Positions 46,875-55,318 are shown, counted from the stretch's first letter. The stretch is 57,612 nucleotides of DNA from an uncultured Oscillospiraceae bacterium (GCA_947589745.1 CANQCS010000001.1:1-57612); one strand, 5' to 3'. Program-made: numbers and translations. The notes: generated by a model not told the origin, from the sequence alone.

Positions 46875-47489
46875 TCACAGGGCGGCGCCAATCCGCTTCA
46901 TCCGGTCCAGGATGATATCCCCGATGTTGGCCAGATCCTCGGCGGTGAAGGCGTAGCGGAAATTGTCCGAGAACAGGATCTGGGCGTTGGGCGGGAACTC
47001 GTCGTCCCCCACCCACAGCAGGAACTGGACGCCCAGCCCCGGCATCAGCTCCACCTCCCAGCCGCAGTCGCTGCGGCTGAGGCGCTTGGCGGGCATCTGC
47101 TCCATGATCCGGTTCAGGAGCTCGGGCTTGAAGCCGTAGGAGAAGGCGAAGCGCTTGATGCACCGGCCGGTGAACTGCTGGAGATACACGTCCCCCCAGG
47201 GGAAGTCCCGGTAGGTGAGGTACTCCCCGCCGGGCTGTACATGGTGCCCCTCCAGCAGGTAGCGCAGCAGCAGGATGCGCTCGGCGTTGGTGAGGGGCGC
47301 GGGGCCCACCACGGTGTAGTCCGGGTAGGAGAGGGTGTACTCCTTCCCCAGCAGGGTGGCGGTGAAGGTCCTGGTGTCCAGGTCCCAGGCCAGGCCGCTG
47401 CGGAGGGACATCTCCGCGGGGTCGGTGGCCCGGTAAAGGGAGAGGTAATATTCGAGGGGCTTGCCCTCCTTGTTGTTGACAACGTCCAT
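46875..47489 (-). CDS. DUF3786 domain protein
   Basis: 204 residues, soluble, no signal peptide. Pattern: NNKEGKPLEYYLSLYRATDP at the N terminus, LLGKEYTLSYPDYTV, LTNAERILLLRYLL and the C-terminal VQFLLWVGDDEFPPNAQILF. These match DUF3786, found alone or fused to iron-sulfur domains in anaerobes, with no proven role. It is monocistronic, with a promoter at 47522-47550. No terminator is obvious before the folT promoter. Confidence 0.8.
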   Translation of the reverse strand: MDVVNNKEGKPLEYYLSLYRATDPAEMSLRSGLAWDLDTRTFTATLLGKEYTLSYPDYTVVGPAPLTNAERILLLRYLLEGHHVQPGGEYLTYRDFPWGDVYLQQFTGRCIKRFAFSYGFKPELLNRIMEQMPAKRLSRSDCGWEVELMPGLGVQFLLWVGDDEFPPNAQILFSDNFRYAFTAEDLANIGDIILDRMKRIGAAL

Positions 47490-47521
47490 GGCGGTCTCCT
47501 TTGTGCGGTACTGTTGGGGGT

Positions 47522-47550
47522 ATTATAACACGGCGGGGCGGCGGCGGCAA
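47522..47550 (-). promoter_or_regulatory. Promoter of the DUF3786 gene
   Basis: Minus strand TTGCCG (47550-47545) and TATAAT (47527-47522), spacing 17 bp. Confidence 0.75.
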
Positions 47551-47618
47551 GGGCGATTTCTTTTCGGAACAGGATCGCGAGCAGGGCGGAATGATCTCCA
47601 AACTTCTCAAAAAGGGGA

Positions 47619-47647
47619 TTGTAAAACCAACGCCTCCGTGTTAGAAT
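47619..47647 (+). promoter_or_regulatory. Promoter driving the structured leader of the first LRR gene
   Basis: TTGTAA (47619-47624) and TAGAAT (47642-47647), spacing 17. The predicted start at about 47654 coincides with the first base of the nested inverted repeat. Confidence 0.65.
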
Positions 47648-47654
47648 CAAAGAT

Positions 47655-47757
47655 GCCACGCAAACCAAATTATGAAACCACAGGGAATGTGTTTTTACTT
47701 CGGTAAAAATGCACTCTCTATTTTGGCATTCCCTGTGGTGTCGAAGGTTTGCGTGGC
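47655..47757 (+). ncRNA. Nested-hairpin leader or small RNA, unassigned class
   Basis: Three concentric inverted repeats: GCCACGCAAACC / GGTTTGCGTGGC (47655-47666 / 47746-47757), ACCACAGGGAATG / CATTCCCTGTGGT (47677-47689 / 47727-47739) and TTTTTAC-TTCG-GTAAAAA (47692-47709). It lies directly after a promoter and before a terminator, upstream of the LRR surface protein gene. I recognise no known RNA family. Confidence 0.6.
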
Positions 47758-47782
47758 AGCAGACGGAGAGATGCGTTTTTCG

Positions 47783-47815
47783 GTGCGCGGTCTCTCCGGG
47801 GCTGCGCACTTTTTT
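47783..47815 (+). terminator. Leader terminator with a competing hairpin
   Basis: GTGCGC / GCGCAC stem (47783-47788 / 47804-47809) followed by T6. The alternative pair GGAGAGA (47765-47771) / TCTCTCC (47791-47797) would use the terminator loop and intrude on the stem, so it could act as antiterminator. Confidence 0.6.
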
Positions 47816-47919
47816 CAGTAGGGGGGGTAGACGACGGGATATCAGAACCACGCGAGGCAAATCACTGTCGATCCTTTTGGTACCCAGGAAATTCAAAATT
47901 TTAGGAGGAATTGCGAGAG

Positions 47920-50900
47920 ATGAAAAGACGACTGGTATCTATACTGCTGGTATTATGTATGCTGCTGTCCCTGCTGCCGGAGACGGCCCTAGCGGCGGAG
48001 GAAAAACCGACCTCAGGACAGTGCGGTGATAATGTGTATTGGAGCTTTGATGAGGGCACAGGCACCCTGACCATCAGTGGGACAGGGGAGATGGAGGATT
48101 GGGATTGGGATTATGGTTCGCCTTGGTACGGCAGAGAAGTAAAGCAAGCAGTGATTAATGACGGCGTCACGTCCATTGGGGATATTGCGTTTATGGATTG
48201 TAGCAACCTGACCAGCGTGGTCATCCCGGACAGCGTCACGTCCATTGGAGTCCAGGCGTTTATGGATTGTAGCAGCCTGACCAGCGTGGTCATCCCGGAC
48301 AGCGTCACTTTTATCGGGTTTGAGGCGTTTATGGATTGTAGCAGCCTGACCAGCGTGGTCATCCCGGACAACGTCACGGCCATCGGGGGGGATGTGTTTT
48401 CTGGTTGCAGCAGCCTGACCAGCGTGGTCATCCCGGACAGCGTCACGTACATCGGGGAGAATGCGTTTTCTGGTTGCAGCAGCCTGACCAGCGTGGTCAT
48501 CCCGGACAGCGTCACGTACATCAGTATGCGTACATTTTCTGGTTGTAGCAGCCTGACTAGTGTGGTCATCCCGGACAGCGTCACTTCCATCTGGTATAAT
48601 GCGTTTGAAGGTTGCAGCAGCTTGACCGATGTCTACTATTCAGGTAGCGAGGAGCAGTGGAATCACATTGACATTCGTTATCGTTATGATGATTATGATG
48701 GTAATAATCCCCTGCACAACGCCACTATCCACTTCAACAGCACCGGACCGGGCGAAGGTGGTATAGGGGACATCGGGGTGTCTCAAGAAAAGTTCGAGGA
48801 AGAGTACATAGAAGAACACAAAAACTACTTTCGGACAGCCTATGCCAGCGATATTGTTCCTATGGCAATGACATCCGGACTGGGATTTCTTCTGGCGGAT
48901 GCCGAAGATGATATGAGCAACAAATTGTATAAAGATCTCTCCATTTCTGTCGCATTTGCCGATACGATAGAAGGATTCTTAAATCCATTTGCTTTCGTCG
49001 ATGTATCGTTAGCAGATGCAAAAAAAATTACGCTCAAAATTCCCGATATTGCTCTTTTGGATTTGGGTAGCAGTGAATACTCAGTTCTCTTATATCAGCT
49101 GATGGCAAGCGATACGGTTTATCAGGGTATTTTGGACAGTTTCTCCATCAGCTACCAAAAAAATTTGCGTAGTTTTGCTAAGTCTATTTCAGACAATGTC
49201 ATCAAGCTATCTAAAAACGCGACAGATCCAGACTTTCTTGAAGCAAAAGCGAAGCTAGTCGAAGCCGCGCGAACAATTCAAAATGCCGACCCAGACAGCG
49301 TAGAATTTTCGGTTGCCTATGAAATATTCGAGAGACTTGGTGATCAATTCCTAGATAGTAATAAAACGAAAAAGTACCTAGAGAATTTGTCGAGTAATGC
49401 CACTGATGCGTTTTCGTTTATGGGCTCTGTCCTGGATGAAATCAATTCTATCGGACGTGCTTATCAATATCTCTGTTGGGCTGAAAGCTATGCGGAAACA
49501 AAAGCAGAATTCAAAACTGTTTTAAAGGGCATCGCCGCGCAAGCAGACGAGCGTGTAAGGTCGATCTCTGTACTTGATAAGTTTGAGTATAGAGATGAAC
49601 TAATGAACCCATACAGTGAGGTAAGTATGTGTCATGGATTGTCGAATGCAATTAATTCTTATCTTAAAACAATGGACCAATATGCCGAAGATGCACATAG
49701 AAGTTTTGTGAATGAAGTCATCAACAAAACCGGAAAATCATGTGTAAAGCTAGTTGGCAGCTTTATTGGTTCTAAAGCAACAAAGGCATTAGGCGGATCG
49801 ATTTGCCCAGAATTAGCGGCACTTAATGCAGCACTAAAATCAGGAAAATTAATAGTTGATCTTTTTACCAATATAGACCAAGAGCAAAAGATGCTACTAT
49901 CTGTAGAATCCTTAGAAATCATTGCGAGAATGCTGAAAGAAGTTTCTGAGGATTATGGGAATGCACTTATATTGCCGCCGGTCGTATCGCCGCTTGGACA
50001 GGTGCCTGAACCCCTTGAGTTTGCAAAGGTGTTTGACGAATCCATAAAAATGTATAAAAACGCCCTATTGCTCGCCTGTGACTACGGCATTGAGTACGAA
50101 AAATCCAAACTAGCATATGCTGCGAAAAAGGCTGGAAGCGTTCCAGATTTCTGGTACGACATGGGGGCAACTACTCCTTGGCAAAAACAGGTGAGTGAAA
50201 GTTCACTTGCAATTAATCTCCTTTCATTTCAAAAAGCGCAGGTCGCTGATATTCATTGTCACGATGATGGGCATCCATATAATAGCTCTGATGGGCAGGT
50301 TGAGTATCGTCAGTCGCTGAAAGTAACAAGCGTAGCGTGCCCTGTGGGTGTCACAGTTATTGCCCCAGATGGTACGCAGCTTGCACATTTGACAAATGAC
50401 TCCGCAGAAATCGCCCCTGGTTATGAATCATATTTCTTTACCGTTCCTCTGGATGAGATGGCATCTGACTATGTGAAAGTAGCAATTATTCCAGAACTAA
50501 GTGATTATCAGATTTTGCTCAATGGTACTGAAGATGGAAAGATGAGCGTCTTTACAGGAAGATATGATGGGGAAAATATCACAGATGTCGAAACTTACGC
50601 CAATTTTCCAATAACTGATAGCACATCTGGGCACCTTACTTCTGGAACAGAAGCAGACCCACTTGGAAGTCTGGTGCTGGATGACCAAGTTTATGGGAAC
50701 GAGGAGAATATAGGATTTGTTGTCACCCTCGACCTTGGCGGCGGCACCTTGACCGGCCCGACCACCCTGACCACCAACGCCTCCGGTACGCTCGACTATC
50801 TCCCCACCCCCACCCGCGACGGCTATACCTTCGATTGCTGGTCCACCGCGCCCGAGGGCTCGCTCGGGTTGGTCGTCGAGCCAAACAACATCATTTTTAC

Positions 50901-51306
50901 AGAGGACACCACCATCTATGCCTGCTGGACCAAAATTTCCAAAGGCACCTATAAAGTCACCCTTGACCCCAGCGGTGGCACACTGACCGGCCAGACCACC
51001 CTGACCACTAACGCCGCCGGTACTCTCTCCTCCCTCCCCACCCCCACCCGGAGCGGCTACACCTTCCTGGGCTGGTACACCGCGCCCGAGGGCGGGACGA
51101 AGATCACCACGAGCACCGTCTTTACCAAGGACACCACCCTGTACGCGCACTATCAGAGCTCCGATTCCTCCTCTTCCTTCCGCTTCGTCTTTGACTTCGA
51201 CCACATGAAGCTCGATAATCTGAGCGGAACGATGACCTTCAGCATCCAGGTCTTTATGAACGGCATATTCCTCCTCGACATTCCTGTCACGCTGCACCTC
51301 AGATAA
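47920..51306 (+). CDS. Secreted BspA-like LRR protein with large central helical region
   Basis: 1128 residues. Signal peptide 1-26 (RRLVSILLVLCMLLSLLPET, then ALAA), a WSFDEGTGTLTISGTGEM lead-in, and seven 23-residue BspA-type leucine-rich repeats (LTSVVIPDSVTxIG). A roughly 640-residue helix-rich region (about 285-930) follows, coded by AT-richer DNA. Then come two InlB/Listeria-Bacteroides B repeats (GYTFDCWSTAPEG, GYTFLGWYTAPEG) and a 40-residue tail ending FMNGIFLLDIPVTLHLR. No LPXTG or SLH anchor. Likely a surface adhesin. The ATG at 47920 follows AGGAGGA by 11 nt; the TTG at 47911 is a less likely start. Confidence 0.85.
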   Translation: MKRRLVSILLVLCMLLSLLPETALAAEEKPTSGQCGDNVYWSFDEGTGTLTISGTGEMEDWDWDYGSPWYGREVKQAVINDGVTSIGDIAFMDCSNLTSVVIPDSVTSIGVQAFMDCSSLTSVVIPDSVTFIGFEAFMDCSSLTSVVIPDNVTAIGGDVFSGCSSLTSVVIPDSVTYIGENAFSGCSSLTSVVIPDSVTYISMRTFSGCSSLTSVVIPDSVTSIWYNAFEGCSSLTDVYYSGSEEQWNHIDIRYRYDDYDGNNPLHNATIHFNSTGPGEGGIGDIGVSQEKFEEEYIEEHKNYFRTAYASDIVPMAMTSGLGFLLADAEDDMSNKLYKDLSISVAFADTIEGFLNPFAFVDVSLADAKKITLKIPDIALLDLGSSEYSVLLYQLMASDTVYQGILDSFSISYQKNLRSFAKSISDNVIKLSKNATDPDFLEAKAKLVEAARTIQNADPDSVEFSVAYEIFERLGDQFLDSNKTKKYLENLSSNATDAFSFMGSVLDEINSIGRAYQYLCWAESYAETKAEFKTVLKGIAAQADERVRSISVLDKFEYRDELMNPYSEVSMCHGLSNAINSYLKTMDQYAEDAHRSFVNEVINKTGKSCVKLVGSFIGSKATKALGGSICPELAALNAALKSGKLIVDLFTNIDQEQKMLLSVESLEIIARMLKEVSEDYGNALILPPVVSPLGQVPEPLEFAKVFDESIKMYKNALLLACDYGIEYEKSKLAYAAKKAGSVPDFWYDMGATTPWQKQVSESSLAINLLSFQKAQVADIHCHDDGHPYNSSDGQVEYRQSLKVTSVACPVGVTVIAPDGTQLAHLTNDSAEIAPGYESYFFTVPLDEMASDYVKVAIIPELSDYQILLNGTEDGKMSVFTGRYDGENITDVETYANFPITDSTSGHLTSGTEADPLGSLVLDDQVYGNEENIGFVVTLDLGGGTLTGPTTLTTNASGTLDYLPTPTRDGYTFDCWSTAPEGSLGLVVEPNNIIFTEDTTIYACWTKISKGTYKVTLDPSGGTLTGQTTLTTNAAGTLSSLPTPTRSGYTFLGWYTAPEGGTKITTSTVFTKDTTLYAHYQSSDSSSSFRFVFDFDHMKLDNLSGTMTFSIQVFMNGIFLLDIPVTLHLR
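48166..48648 (+). repeat. Seven tandem 69-bp LRR-coding units
   Basis: Near-identical DNA units containing AGCGTGGTCATCCCGGACAG, each coding 23 residues of the BspA LRR. The nucleotide identity is high enough for slippage or recombination to change copy number. Confidence 0.85.
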
Positions 51307-51334
51307 GTGCCGGACCCGGCGGCCGGTATATTTC

Positions 51335-51407
51335 CAGCGCCCGGACCTCTCCCCGCGGGGAGAGGTCCGGGCGCTGCGACTGGCCAAAAGGCCGGCGGCC
51401 TTTTGGC
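51335..51407 (+). terminator. Two consecutive strong stem-loops after the first LRR gene
   Basis: A perfect ~20-bp stem at 51335-51376 (CAGCGCCCGG...CCGGGCGCTG) is followed by an 11-bp stem GCCAAAAGGCC / GGCCTTTTGGC at 51383-51407. Confidence 0.75.
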
Positions 51408-51578
51408 ACTCTGCATTACCCGCGGCGCGGCGGTCGGCGAGATGGAAGATTGTTTCAAAACCGCGCCCCCTCCGGCGGGAAGAATCGTCGAAATCCCTGC
51501 ATTTTTTTCGTGCAATTTTTCCCGGATGGGTGTATCATAGAGGTGCGATCCCCATTCCGTAAGGAGGCTATCTGAACG

Positions 51579-52589
51579 ATGAGCAACTGTTATATCCCCC
51601 AGGGCTACCGCACGCCCCTGACCGGCTACGATCTCCAGCGGGCCATTGAGTTCGTCAAGAGCAGCTTTCAGGAGAATCTGAAGCTGGCCCTGAATCTCCG
51701 CCGGGTCTCCGCGCCCCTGTTCGTGGACCGGAACTCTGGCCTCAACGACAACCTGAACGGCGTGGAGCGGCCCGTCAGCTTTGACATCCCCGCCGTGGCC
51801 GGGGCCACCGGCGAGGTGGTCCACTCCCTGGCCAAGTGGAAGCGCCTGGCCCTCAAGCGCTACGGCTTCTACCCCGGCAACGGGCTCTACACCGATATGA
51901 ACGCCATCCGCCGGGACGAGAGCGTGGACAACCTCCACTCCGTCTACGTGGACCAGTGGGACTGGGAGAAGGTCATCACCCGGGAGGAGCGGAACGTGGA
52001 CTACCTCAAGTACACCGTCCGCTCCATCGTGGGTGCGGTGTGCGACACCTGCGACGCCCTCCGCCGGGCGTTCCCCCAGCTGAACGTGAAGCTGGAGCGG
52101 GAGGTCACCTTCATCACCACCCAGGAGCTGGAGGACCTGTACCCGGAGCTGGCCCCCATCCAGCGGGAGACCGAGTTCCTGCGGACCCACAAGACCGTGT
52201 TCCTCATGCAGATCGGCAAGACCCTGCGCAGCGGCATCCGCCACGACGGCCGCGCCCCGGACTACGACGACTGGGAGCTGAACGGCGACATCCTCATGTG
52301 GAACGACGTGCTGGGCCGGGCCTTTGAGCTGTCCTCCATGGGCATCCGCGTGGACGAGGAGAGCCTGGACCGCCAGCTCACCCTGGCGGGCTGCGACGGC
52401 CGCCGGGAACTGCCCTTCCACAAGATGCTGCTGAACGGCCAGCTGCCCCTGACCATGGGCGGCGGCATCGGCCAGAGCCGCCTGTGCATGCTGCTGATCG
52501 GCTGCTGCCACATCGGCGAGGTGCAGGTGAGCCTGTGGGACCAGGACACCCTGGACACCTGCGAGGCCGCCGGGGTGCATCTCCTATAA
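51579..52589 (+). CDS. asnA: Aspartate-ammonia ligase
   Basis: 336 residues, the standard AsnA length. It forms asparagine from aspartate, ammonia and ATP. Diagnostic segments: RVSAPLFVDRNSGLNDNLNG, SLAKWKRLAL, YTDMNAIRRDE, SVYVDQWDWEKVI and the C-terminal MGGGIGQSRLCMLLI. AAGGAGG precedes the ATG. The upstream promoter is weak (TATCAT at 51533 with a poor -35). pepD follows after 75 bp in the same direction and may be co-transcribed. Confidence 0.96.
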   Translation: MSNCYIPQGYRTPLTGYDLQRAIEFVKSSFQENLKLALNLRRVSAPLFVDRNSGLNDNLNGVERPVSFDIPAVAGATGEVVHSLAKWKRLALKRYGFYPGNGLYTDMNAIRRDESVDNLHSVYVDQWDWEKVITREERNVDYLKYTVRSIVGAVCDTCDALRRAFPQLNVKLEREVTFITTQELEDLYPELAPIQRETEFLRTHKTVFLMQIGKTLRSGIRHDGRAPDYDDWELNGDILMWNDVLGRAFELSSMGIRVDEESLDRQLTLAGCDGRRELPFHKMLLNGQLPLTMGGGIGQSRLCMLLIGCCHIGEVQVSLWDQDTLDTCEAAGVHLL

Positions 52590-52664
52590 GGAAAAGATCC
52601 CGCGGGAAAAAAGCCCCGCGAGATGTAGTTTGGACAAATCATGGATAGGGAGGAGAACGATACG

Positions 52665-54101
52665 ATGGAAACGCAAAAGAACGTACTGGGCGCGCTCCGG
52701 CCGGAGGCGGTGTTCCGCTTCTTCGAGGAGCTGTGCCGCCTGCCCCACGGCTCCGGCAACACCAAGGCCGCCAGCGACTGGGCGGAGGAGTTCGCCAAGG
52801 CTCGGGGACTCCGGTACCGCCGGGATGGGATGGGCAACGTGGTCATCTGGAAGGACGGGACCCCCGGCTATGAGGATCGCCCCGCCGTCATGCTCCAGGG
52901 ACACCTGGACATGGTGTGCGTCAAGGAGCCGGGACTGGACCACGACTTTACCAGGGACCCGCTGGACCTCTATCTCGACGGCGACTGGATCCGGGCCAGG
53001 GGCACCACCCTGGGCGGCGACGACGGCATTGCTGTAGCCATGGCCATGGCGGTGCTGGACGACCCTGCCCTCCCCCACCCGCCGCTGGAGGCGGTGTTTA
53101 CGGTGGACGAGGAGATCGGCCTGCTGGGGGCCACGGGGCTGGATATGTCCGACCTGAAGAGCGCCTACCTCATCAACCTGGACTCCGAGGCGGAGGGCAT
53201 CCTCACCGTGGGCTGCGCCGGGGGCGCCCGGTGCGATCTCAAGGCGGCGCTGCGCGCCGAGGAGATTTCCGGTGAGCTGTGCACATTCACCCTCAAGGGC
53301 CTCTCCGGCGGCCACTCCGGGACCATGATCCATCTGGGCCTGGCCAACGCCAACAAGCTGATGGGCGACTGTCTGGCCCACATCGGCTCCTGCCGCCTGG
53401 TGTCCATCCACGGCGGCGAGCAGGACAACGCCATCCCCAACAGCGCCGAGGCCGTGGTCCTCCTGGCGCCCGGCGGGACGGAGGCGGCCGGTGAGGCCGC
53501 CCGGGCCTGGCTGGCGAACCAGTCCTGGCCGGGAGACCCCGACCTGTCCCTCACTTGGACCGGCGAGGCCGGGACTGCCGCCGCCATCAGCGAGGCGGAC
53601 ACCGCCCGGCTCCTCCGGTTCCTCCAGACCGCCCCCAACGGCGTCCAGGCCATGGAGCCGGACCTGCCGGGGCAGGTGCGGACCTCCCTGAACCTGGGCC
53701 GCCTGCGGCTGAAGGACGGGGAGCTGTGCCTCACCTTCTCCGTCCGCAGCTCCTCCGGCGCGGACAAGGCCGCGCTGTGCGGGAAGCTGGCGGCCCTGGC
53801 GGAGGAGTTCGGCGCGTCCTATTCCCAGCGGGGCGAGTATCCCCCCTGGGAGTACCGCAAGGACTCCCACCTCCGGGACACCATGGTCCGGGTCTTCCGG
53901 GAGAAGTTCGGAAAGGACGCGGTGGTGGAGACCATCCACGCGGGCCTGGAGTGCGGCATCCTGACGGAGAAGCTGCGCGGCCTGGACGCCGTGTCCATCG
54001 GGCCGGATATGCAGGAGATCCACAGCGCCCGGGAGCGGCTCTCCGTCGCGTCCGTGGCCCGGACGTGGGACTTCGTCACCGCCGTGCTGGCTGCGCTGTG
54101 A
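52665..54101 (+). CDS. pepD: Aminoacyl-histidine dipeptidase (M20 family)
   Basis: 478 residues. M20C zinc peptidase: metal ligands in QGHLDMVC and LGGDDGIAVAMAMA, catalytic and metal glutamates in TVDEEIGLLGATGLD, then NLDSEAEG, and a dimerisation domain with LSGGHSGTMIHLG. It cleaves Xaa-His and broad dipeptides. I start at the ATG at 52665, with GGGAGGAG 9 nt upstream; an in-frame ATG at 52641 lacks a site. A hairpin follows at 54141. Confidence 0.93.
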   Translation: METQKNVLGALRPEAVFRFFEELCRLPHGSGNTKAASDWAEEFAKARGLRYRRDGMGNVVIWKDGTPGYEDRPAVMLQGHLDMVCVKEPGLDHDFTRDPLDLYLDGDWIRARGTTLGGDDGIAVAMAMAVLDDPALPHPPLEAVFTVDEEIGLLGATGLDMSDLKSAYLINLDSEAEGILTVGCAGGARCDLKAALRAEEISGELCTFTLKGLSGGHSGTMIHLGLANANKLMGDCLAHIGSCRLVSIHGGEQDNAIPNSAEAVVLLAPGGTEAAGEAARAWLANQSWPGDPDLSLTWTGEAGTAAAISEADTARLLRFLQTAPNGVQAMEPDLPGQVRTSLNLGRLRLKDGELCLTFSVRSSSGADKAALCGKLAALAEEFGASYSQRGEYPPWEYRKDSHLRDTMVRVFREKFGKDAVVETIHAGLECGILTEKLRGLDAVSIGPDMQEIHSARERLSVASVARTWDFVTAVLAAL

Positions 54102-54140
54102 CCGGCGGCGCGGAATCGGCCCTGCCAAAATAAAATTTTT

Positions 54141-54172
54141 GGAAAAGTTGCACGGAGACGTGCAACTTTTCC
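54141..54172. repeat. Perfect 14-bp palindromic stem upstream of the recombinase gene
   Basis: GGAAAAGTTGCACG / CGTGCAACTTTTCC around GAGA. The same core (GTTGCACG / CGTGCAAC) recurs at 55191-55220 downstream of the recombinase. It may act as pepD terminator and/or as a protein site. Confidence 0.7.
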
Positions 54173-54219
54173 GCTTTTCGCGGGAAAGTATATAGGACTT
54201 TTTCACGGGAGGCAACACC

Positions 54220-55032
54220 ATGGACCATTTCACCGCCTATCTCCGCAAAAACGACAAGTCCCCCGCCACCATCGAGAAGTACCGGCGGGAGGTCGGACAG
54301 TTCCTCTCCTGGCTGGCAGGCCGGGACATCTCCGAGGAAACCGCCCGGGCCTACCGGGACACCCTGCTCCGAAGCCGCGCCCCCTCCGGCGTCAACGGGG
54401 CCGTGGCCGCGCTGAACCGCTACTTTGATTTTCTGGGCAGGTCGGAGTGTAAACTGAAATCCGTCCGGGTCCAGCGCACCATTTTCCGGGACGAGGCGAG
54501 GGAGCTGAGCCGGGACGAGTACCGCCGCCTGCTGGCCGCGGCGGAGAAAAGGGGCAGTCAGCGCCTTATGCTGGTCATGGAGACCATCTGCGCCACCGGC
54601 ATCCGAGTCAGCGAGCTGCAATTCTTCACCGTGGAGGCGGTGCGCCTGGGGCGGGCCCAGGTGCGGAACAAGGGGAAGAGCCGCACCGTCTTTCTCCCCG
54701 TCAAGCTGCAAAGGCGGCTGCTGAAGTACGCCGGGGCGAAAAAAATCGCCGCCGGGCCCATTTTTGTGACCCGCAGCGGAAGACCCCTGGACCGCTCTAA
54801 CATCTGGCACGACATGAAAGCGCTGTGCAAAGAGGCAGGAGTGGCGGAGACGAAGGTCTTCCCCCACAACCTGCGGCACCTGTTCGCCCGGACGTTCTAC
54901 GGACTGGAGAAGGATATCGTGCGGCTGGCGGATATCCTGGGGCACTCGTCTATCAACACCACCCGGATCTATACCATGGAATCCGGGTATGAGCACCGGC
55001 GGCAGCTGGATAAGATGAAATTGGTGATATAA
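54220..55032 (+). CDS. Tyrosine recombinase, candidate DNA invertase
   Basis: 270 residues. The N-terminal SAM-like core-binding domain (1-90) is followed by the catalytic domain. The active-site set is complete: R in ICATGIRVSEL, K in VRNKGKSRTV, H-x2-R in FPHNLRHLFAR, H in LGHSS and Y in TTRIYTME. The compact size and lack of an arm-binding domain fit Xer-like invertases that flip nearby promoters. The ATG at 54220 has GGAGG 8 nt upstream. Two inverted 24-bp sites begin 7 bp after its stop codon, ahead of the LRR gene it probably controls. Confidence 0.9.
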   Translation: MDHFTAYLRKNDKSPATIEKYRREVGQFLSWLAGRDISEETARAYRDTLLRSRAPSGVNGAVAALNRYFDFLGRSECKLKSVRVQRTIFRDEARELSRDEYRRLLAAAEKRGSQRLMLVMETICATGIRVSELQFFTVEAVRLGRAQVRNKGKSRTVFLPVKLQRRLLKYAGAKKIAAGPIFVTRSGRPLDRSNIWHDMKALCKEAGVAETKVFPHNLRHLFARTFYGLEKDIVRLADILGHSSINTTRIYTMESGYEHRRQLDKMKLVI

Positions 55033-55039
55033 AAAGAAA

Positions 55040-55063
55040 ACCACGGAATTGTTGTTCCGTGGT
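55040..55063 (+). repeat. Left recombination site of the invertible segment
   Basis: Arms ACCACGGAA and TTCCGTGGT around the asymmetric 6-bp spacer TTGTTG, the arm-spacer-arm form of a tyrosine-recombinase core site. Its partner at 55262-55285 is in the opposite orientation. Confidence 0.75.
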
Positions 55064-55096
55064 ATAGAGCTGATTTCCCCAGCTACTACATAGCAT

Positions 55097-55125
55097 ATCT
55101 TATCATGCGATTTTGCCAAATGCAA
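55097..55125 (-). promoter_or_regulatory. Promoter-like sequence inside the invertible segment
   Basis: Minus strand TTGCAT (55125-55120) and extended -10 TGATAAGAT, with TAAGAT at 55102-55097, spacing 17. An overlapping alternative is TTGGCA (55119-55114) with TATGCT (55097-55092), spacing 16. Both point toward the recombinase, away from the LRR gene. Confidence 0.45.
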
Positions 55126-55190
55126 GGATATTTTTTCCTTTTGGGCATGACAGACAGACCGGCTCTCAGAAAATTTTTGAAACCGGCCCG

Positions 55191-55220
55191 AAAAGGTTGC
55201 ACGAAAACGTGCAACCTTTT
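55191..55220. repeat. 13-bp palindromic stem inside the invertible segment
   Basis: AAAAGGTTGCACG / CGTGCAACCTTTT around AAAA. It shares its core with the stem at 54141-54172. In this orientation it stands between the recombinase and the LRR gene and could block read-through. Confidence 0.7.
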
Positions 55221-55261
55221 ATCAAAAAATAAAAGACGGTCAGACGTCTTACCGTTCCTCC

Positions 55262-55285
55262 ACCACGGAACAACAATTCTGTGGT
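55262..55285 (-). repeat. Right recombination site of the invertible segment
   Basis: On the plus strand the arms are ACCACGGAA and TTCTGTGGT around CAACAA. Read on the minus strand it equals the left site at 23 of 24 positions, with the same TTGTTG spacer. Confidence 0.75.
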
Positions 55286-55318
55286 AAATACGAATGATGT
55301 AAGGAGGACCATCAAGAC

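Larger units (their letters stand above)
55064..55261. other. Putative invertible promoter segment, drawn in OFF orientation
   Basis: 198 bp enclosed by inverted 24-bp sites, between the recombinase and the second LRR gene. It carries a leftward promoter-like sequence (55097-55125) and a hairpin (55191-55220). No coding sequence is present. If flipped, the promoter would read into the LRR gene with a leader of about 85 nt. Confidence 0.65.

Noticed and set aside
47655-47757. Another invertible site pair upstream of the first LRR gene
   Set aside because: The arms are nested and lack the arm-spacer-arm form of the 55040/55262 sites, and no recombinase is adjacent. A hairpin leader is the simpler reading.
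55197-55225. Rightward promoter TTGCAC-N17-TATCAA toward the second LRR gene
   Set aside because: The -35 matches only 3 of 6 and lies inside a strong palindromic stem; the leftward candidate has an extended -10. Kept as a caveat: if real, the LRR gene would be ON in this orientation.
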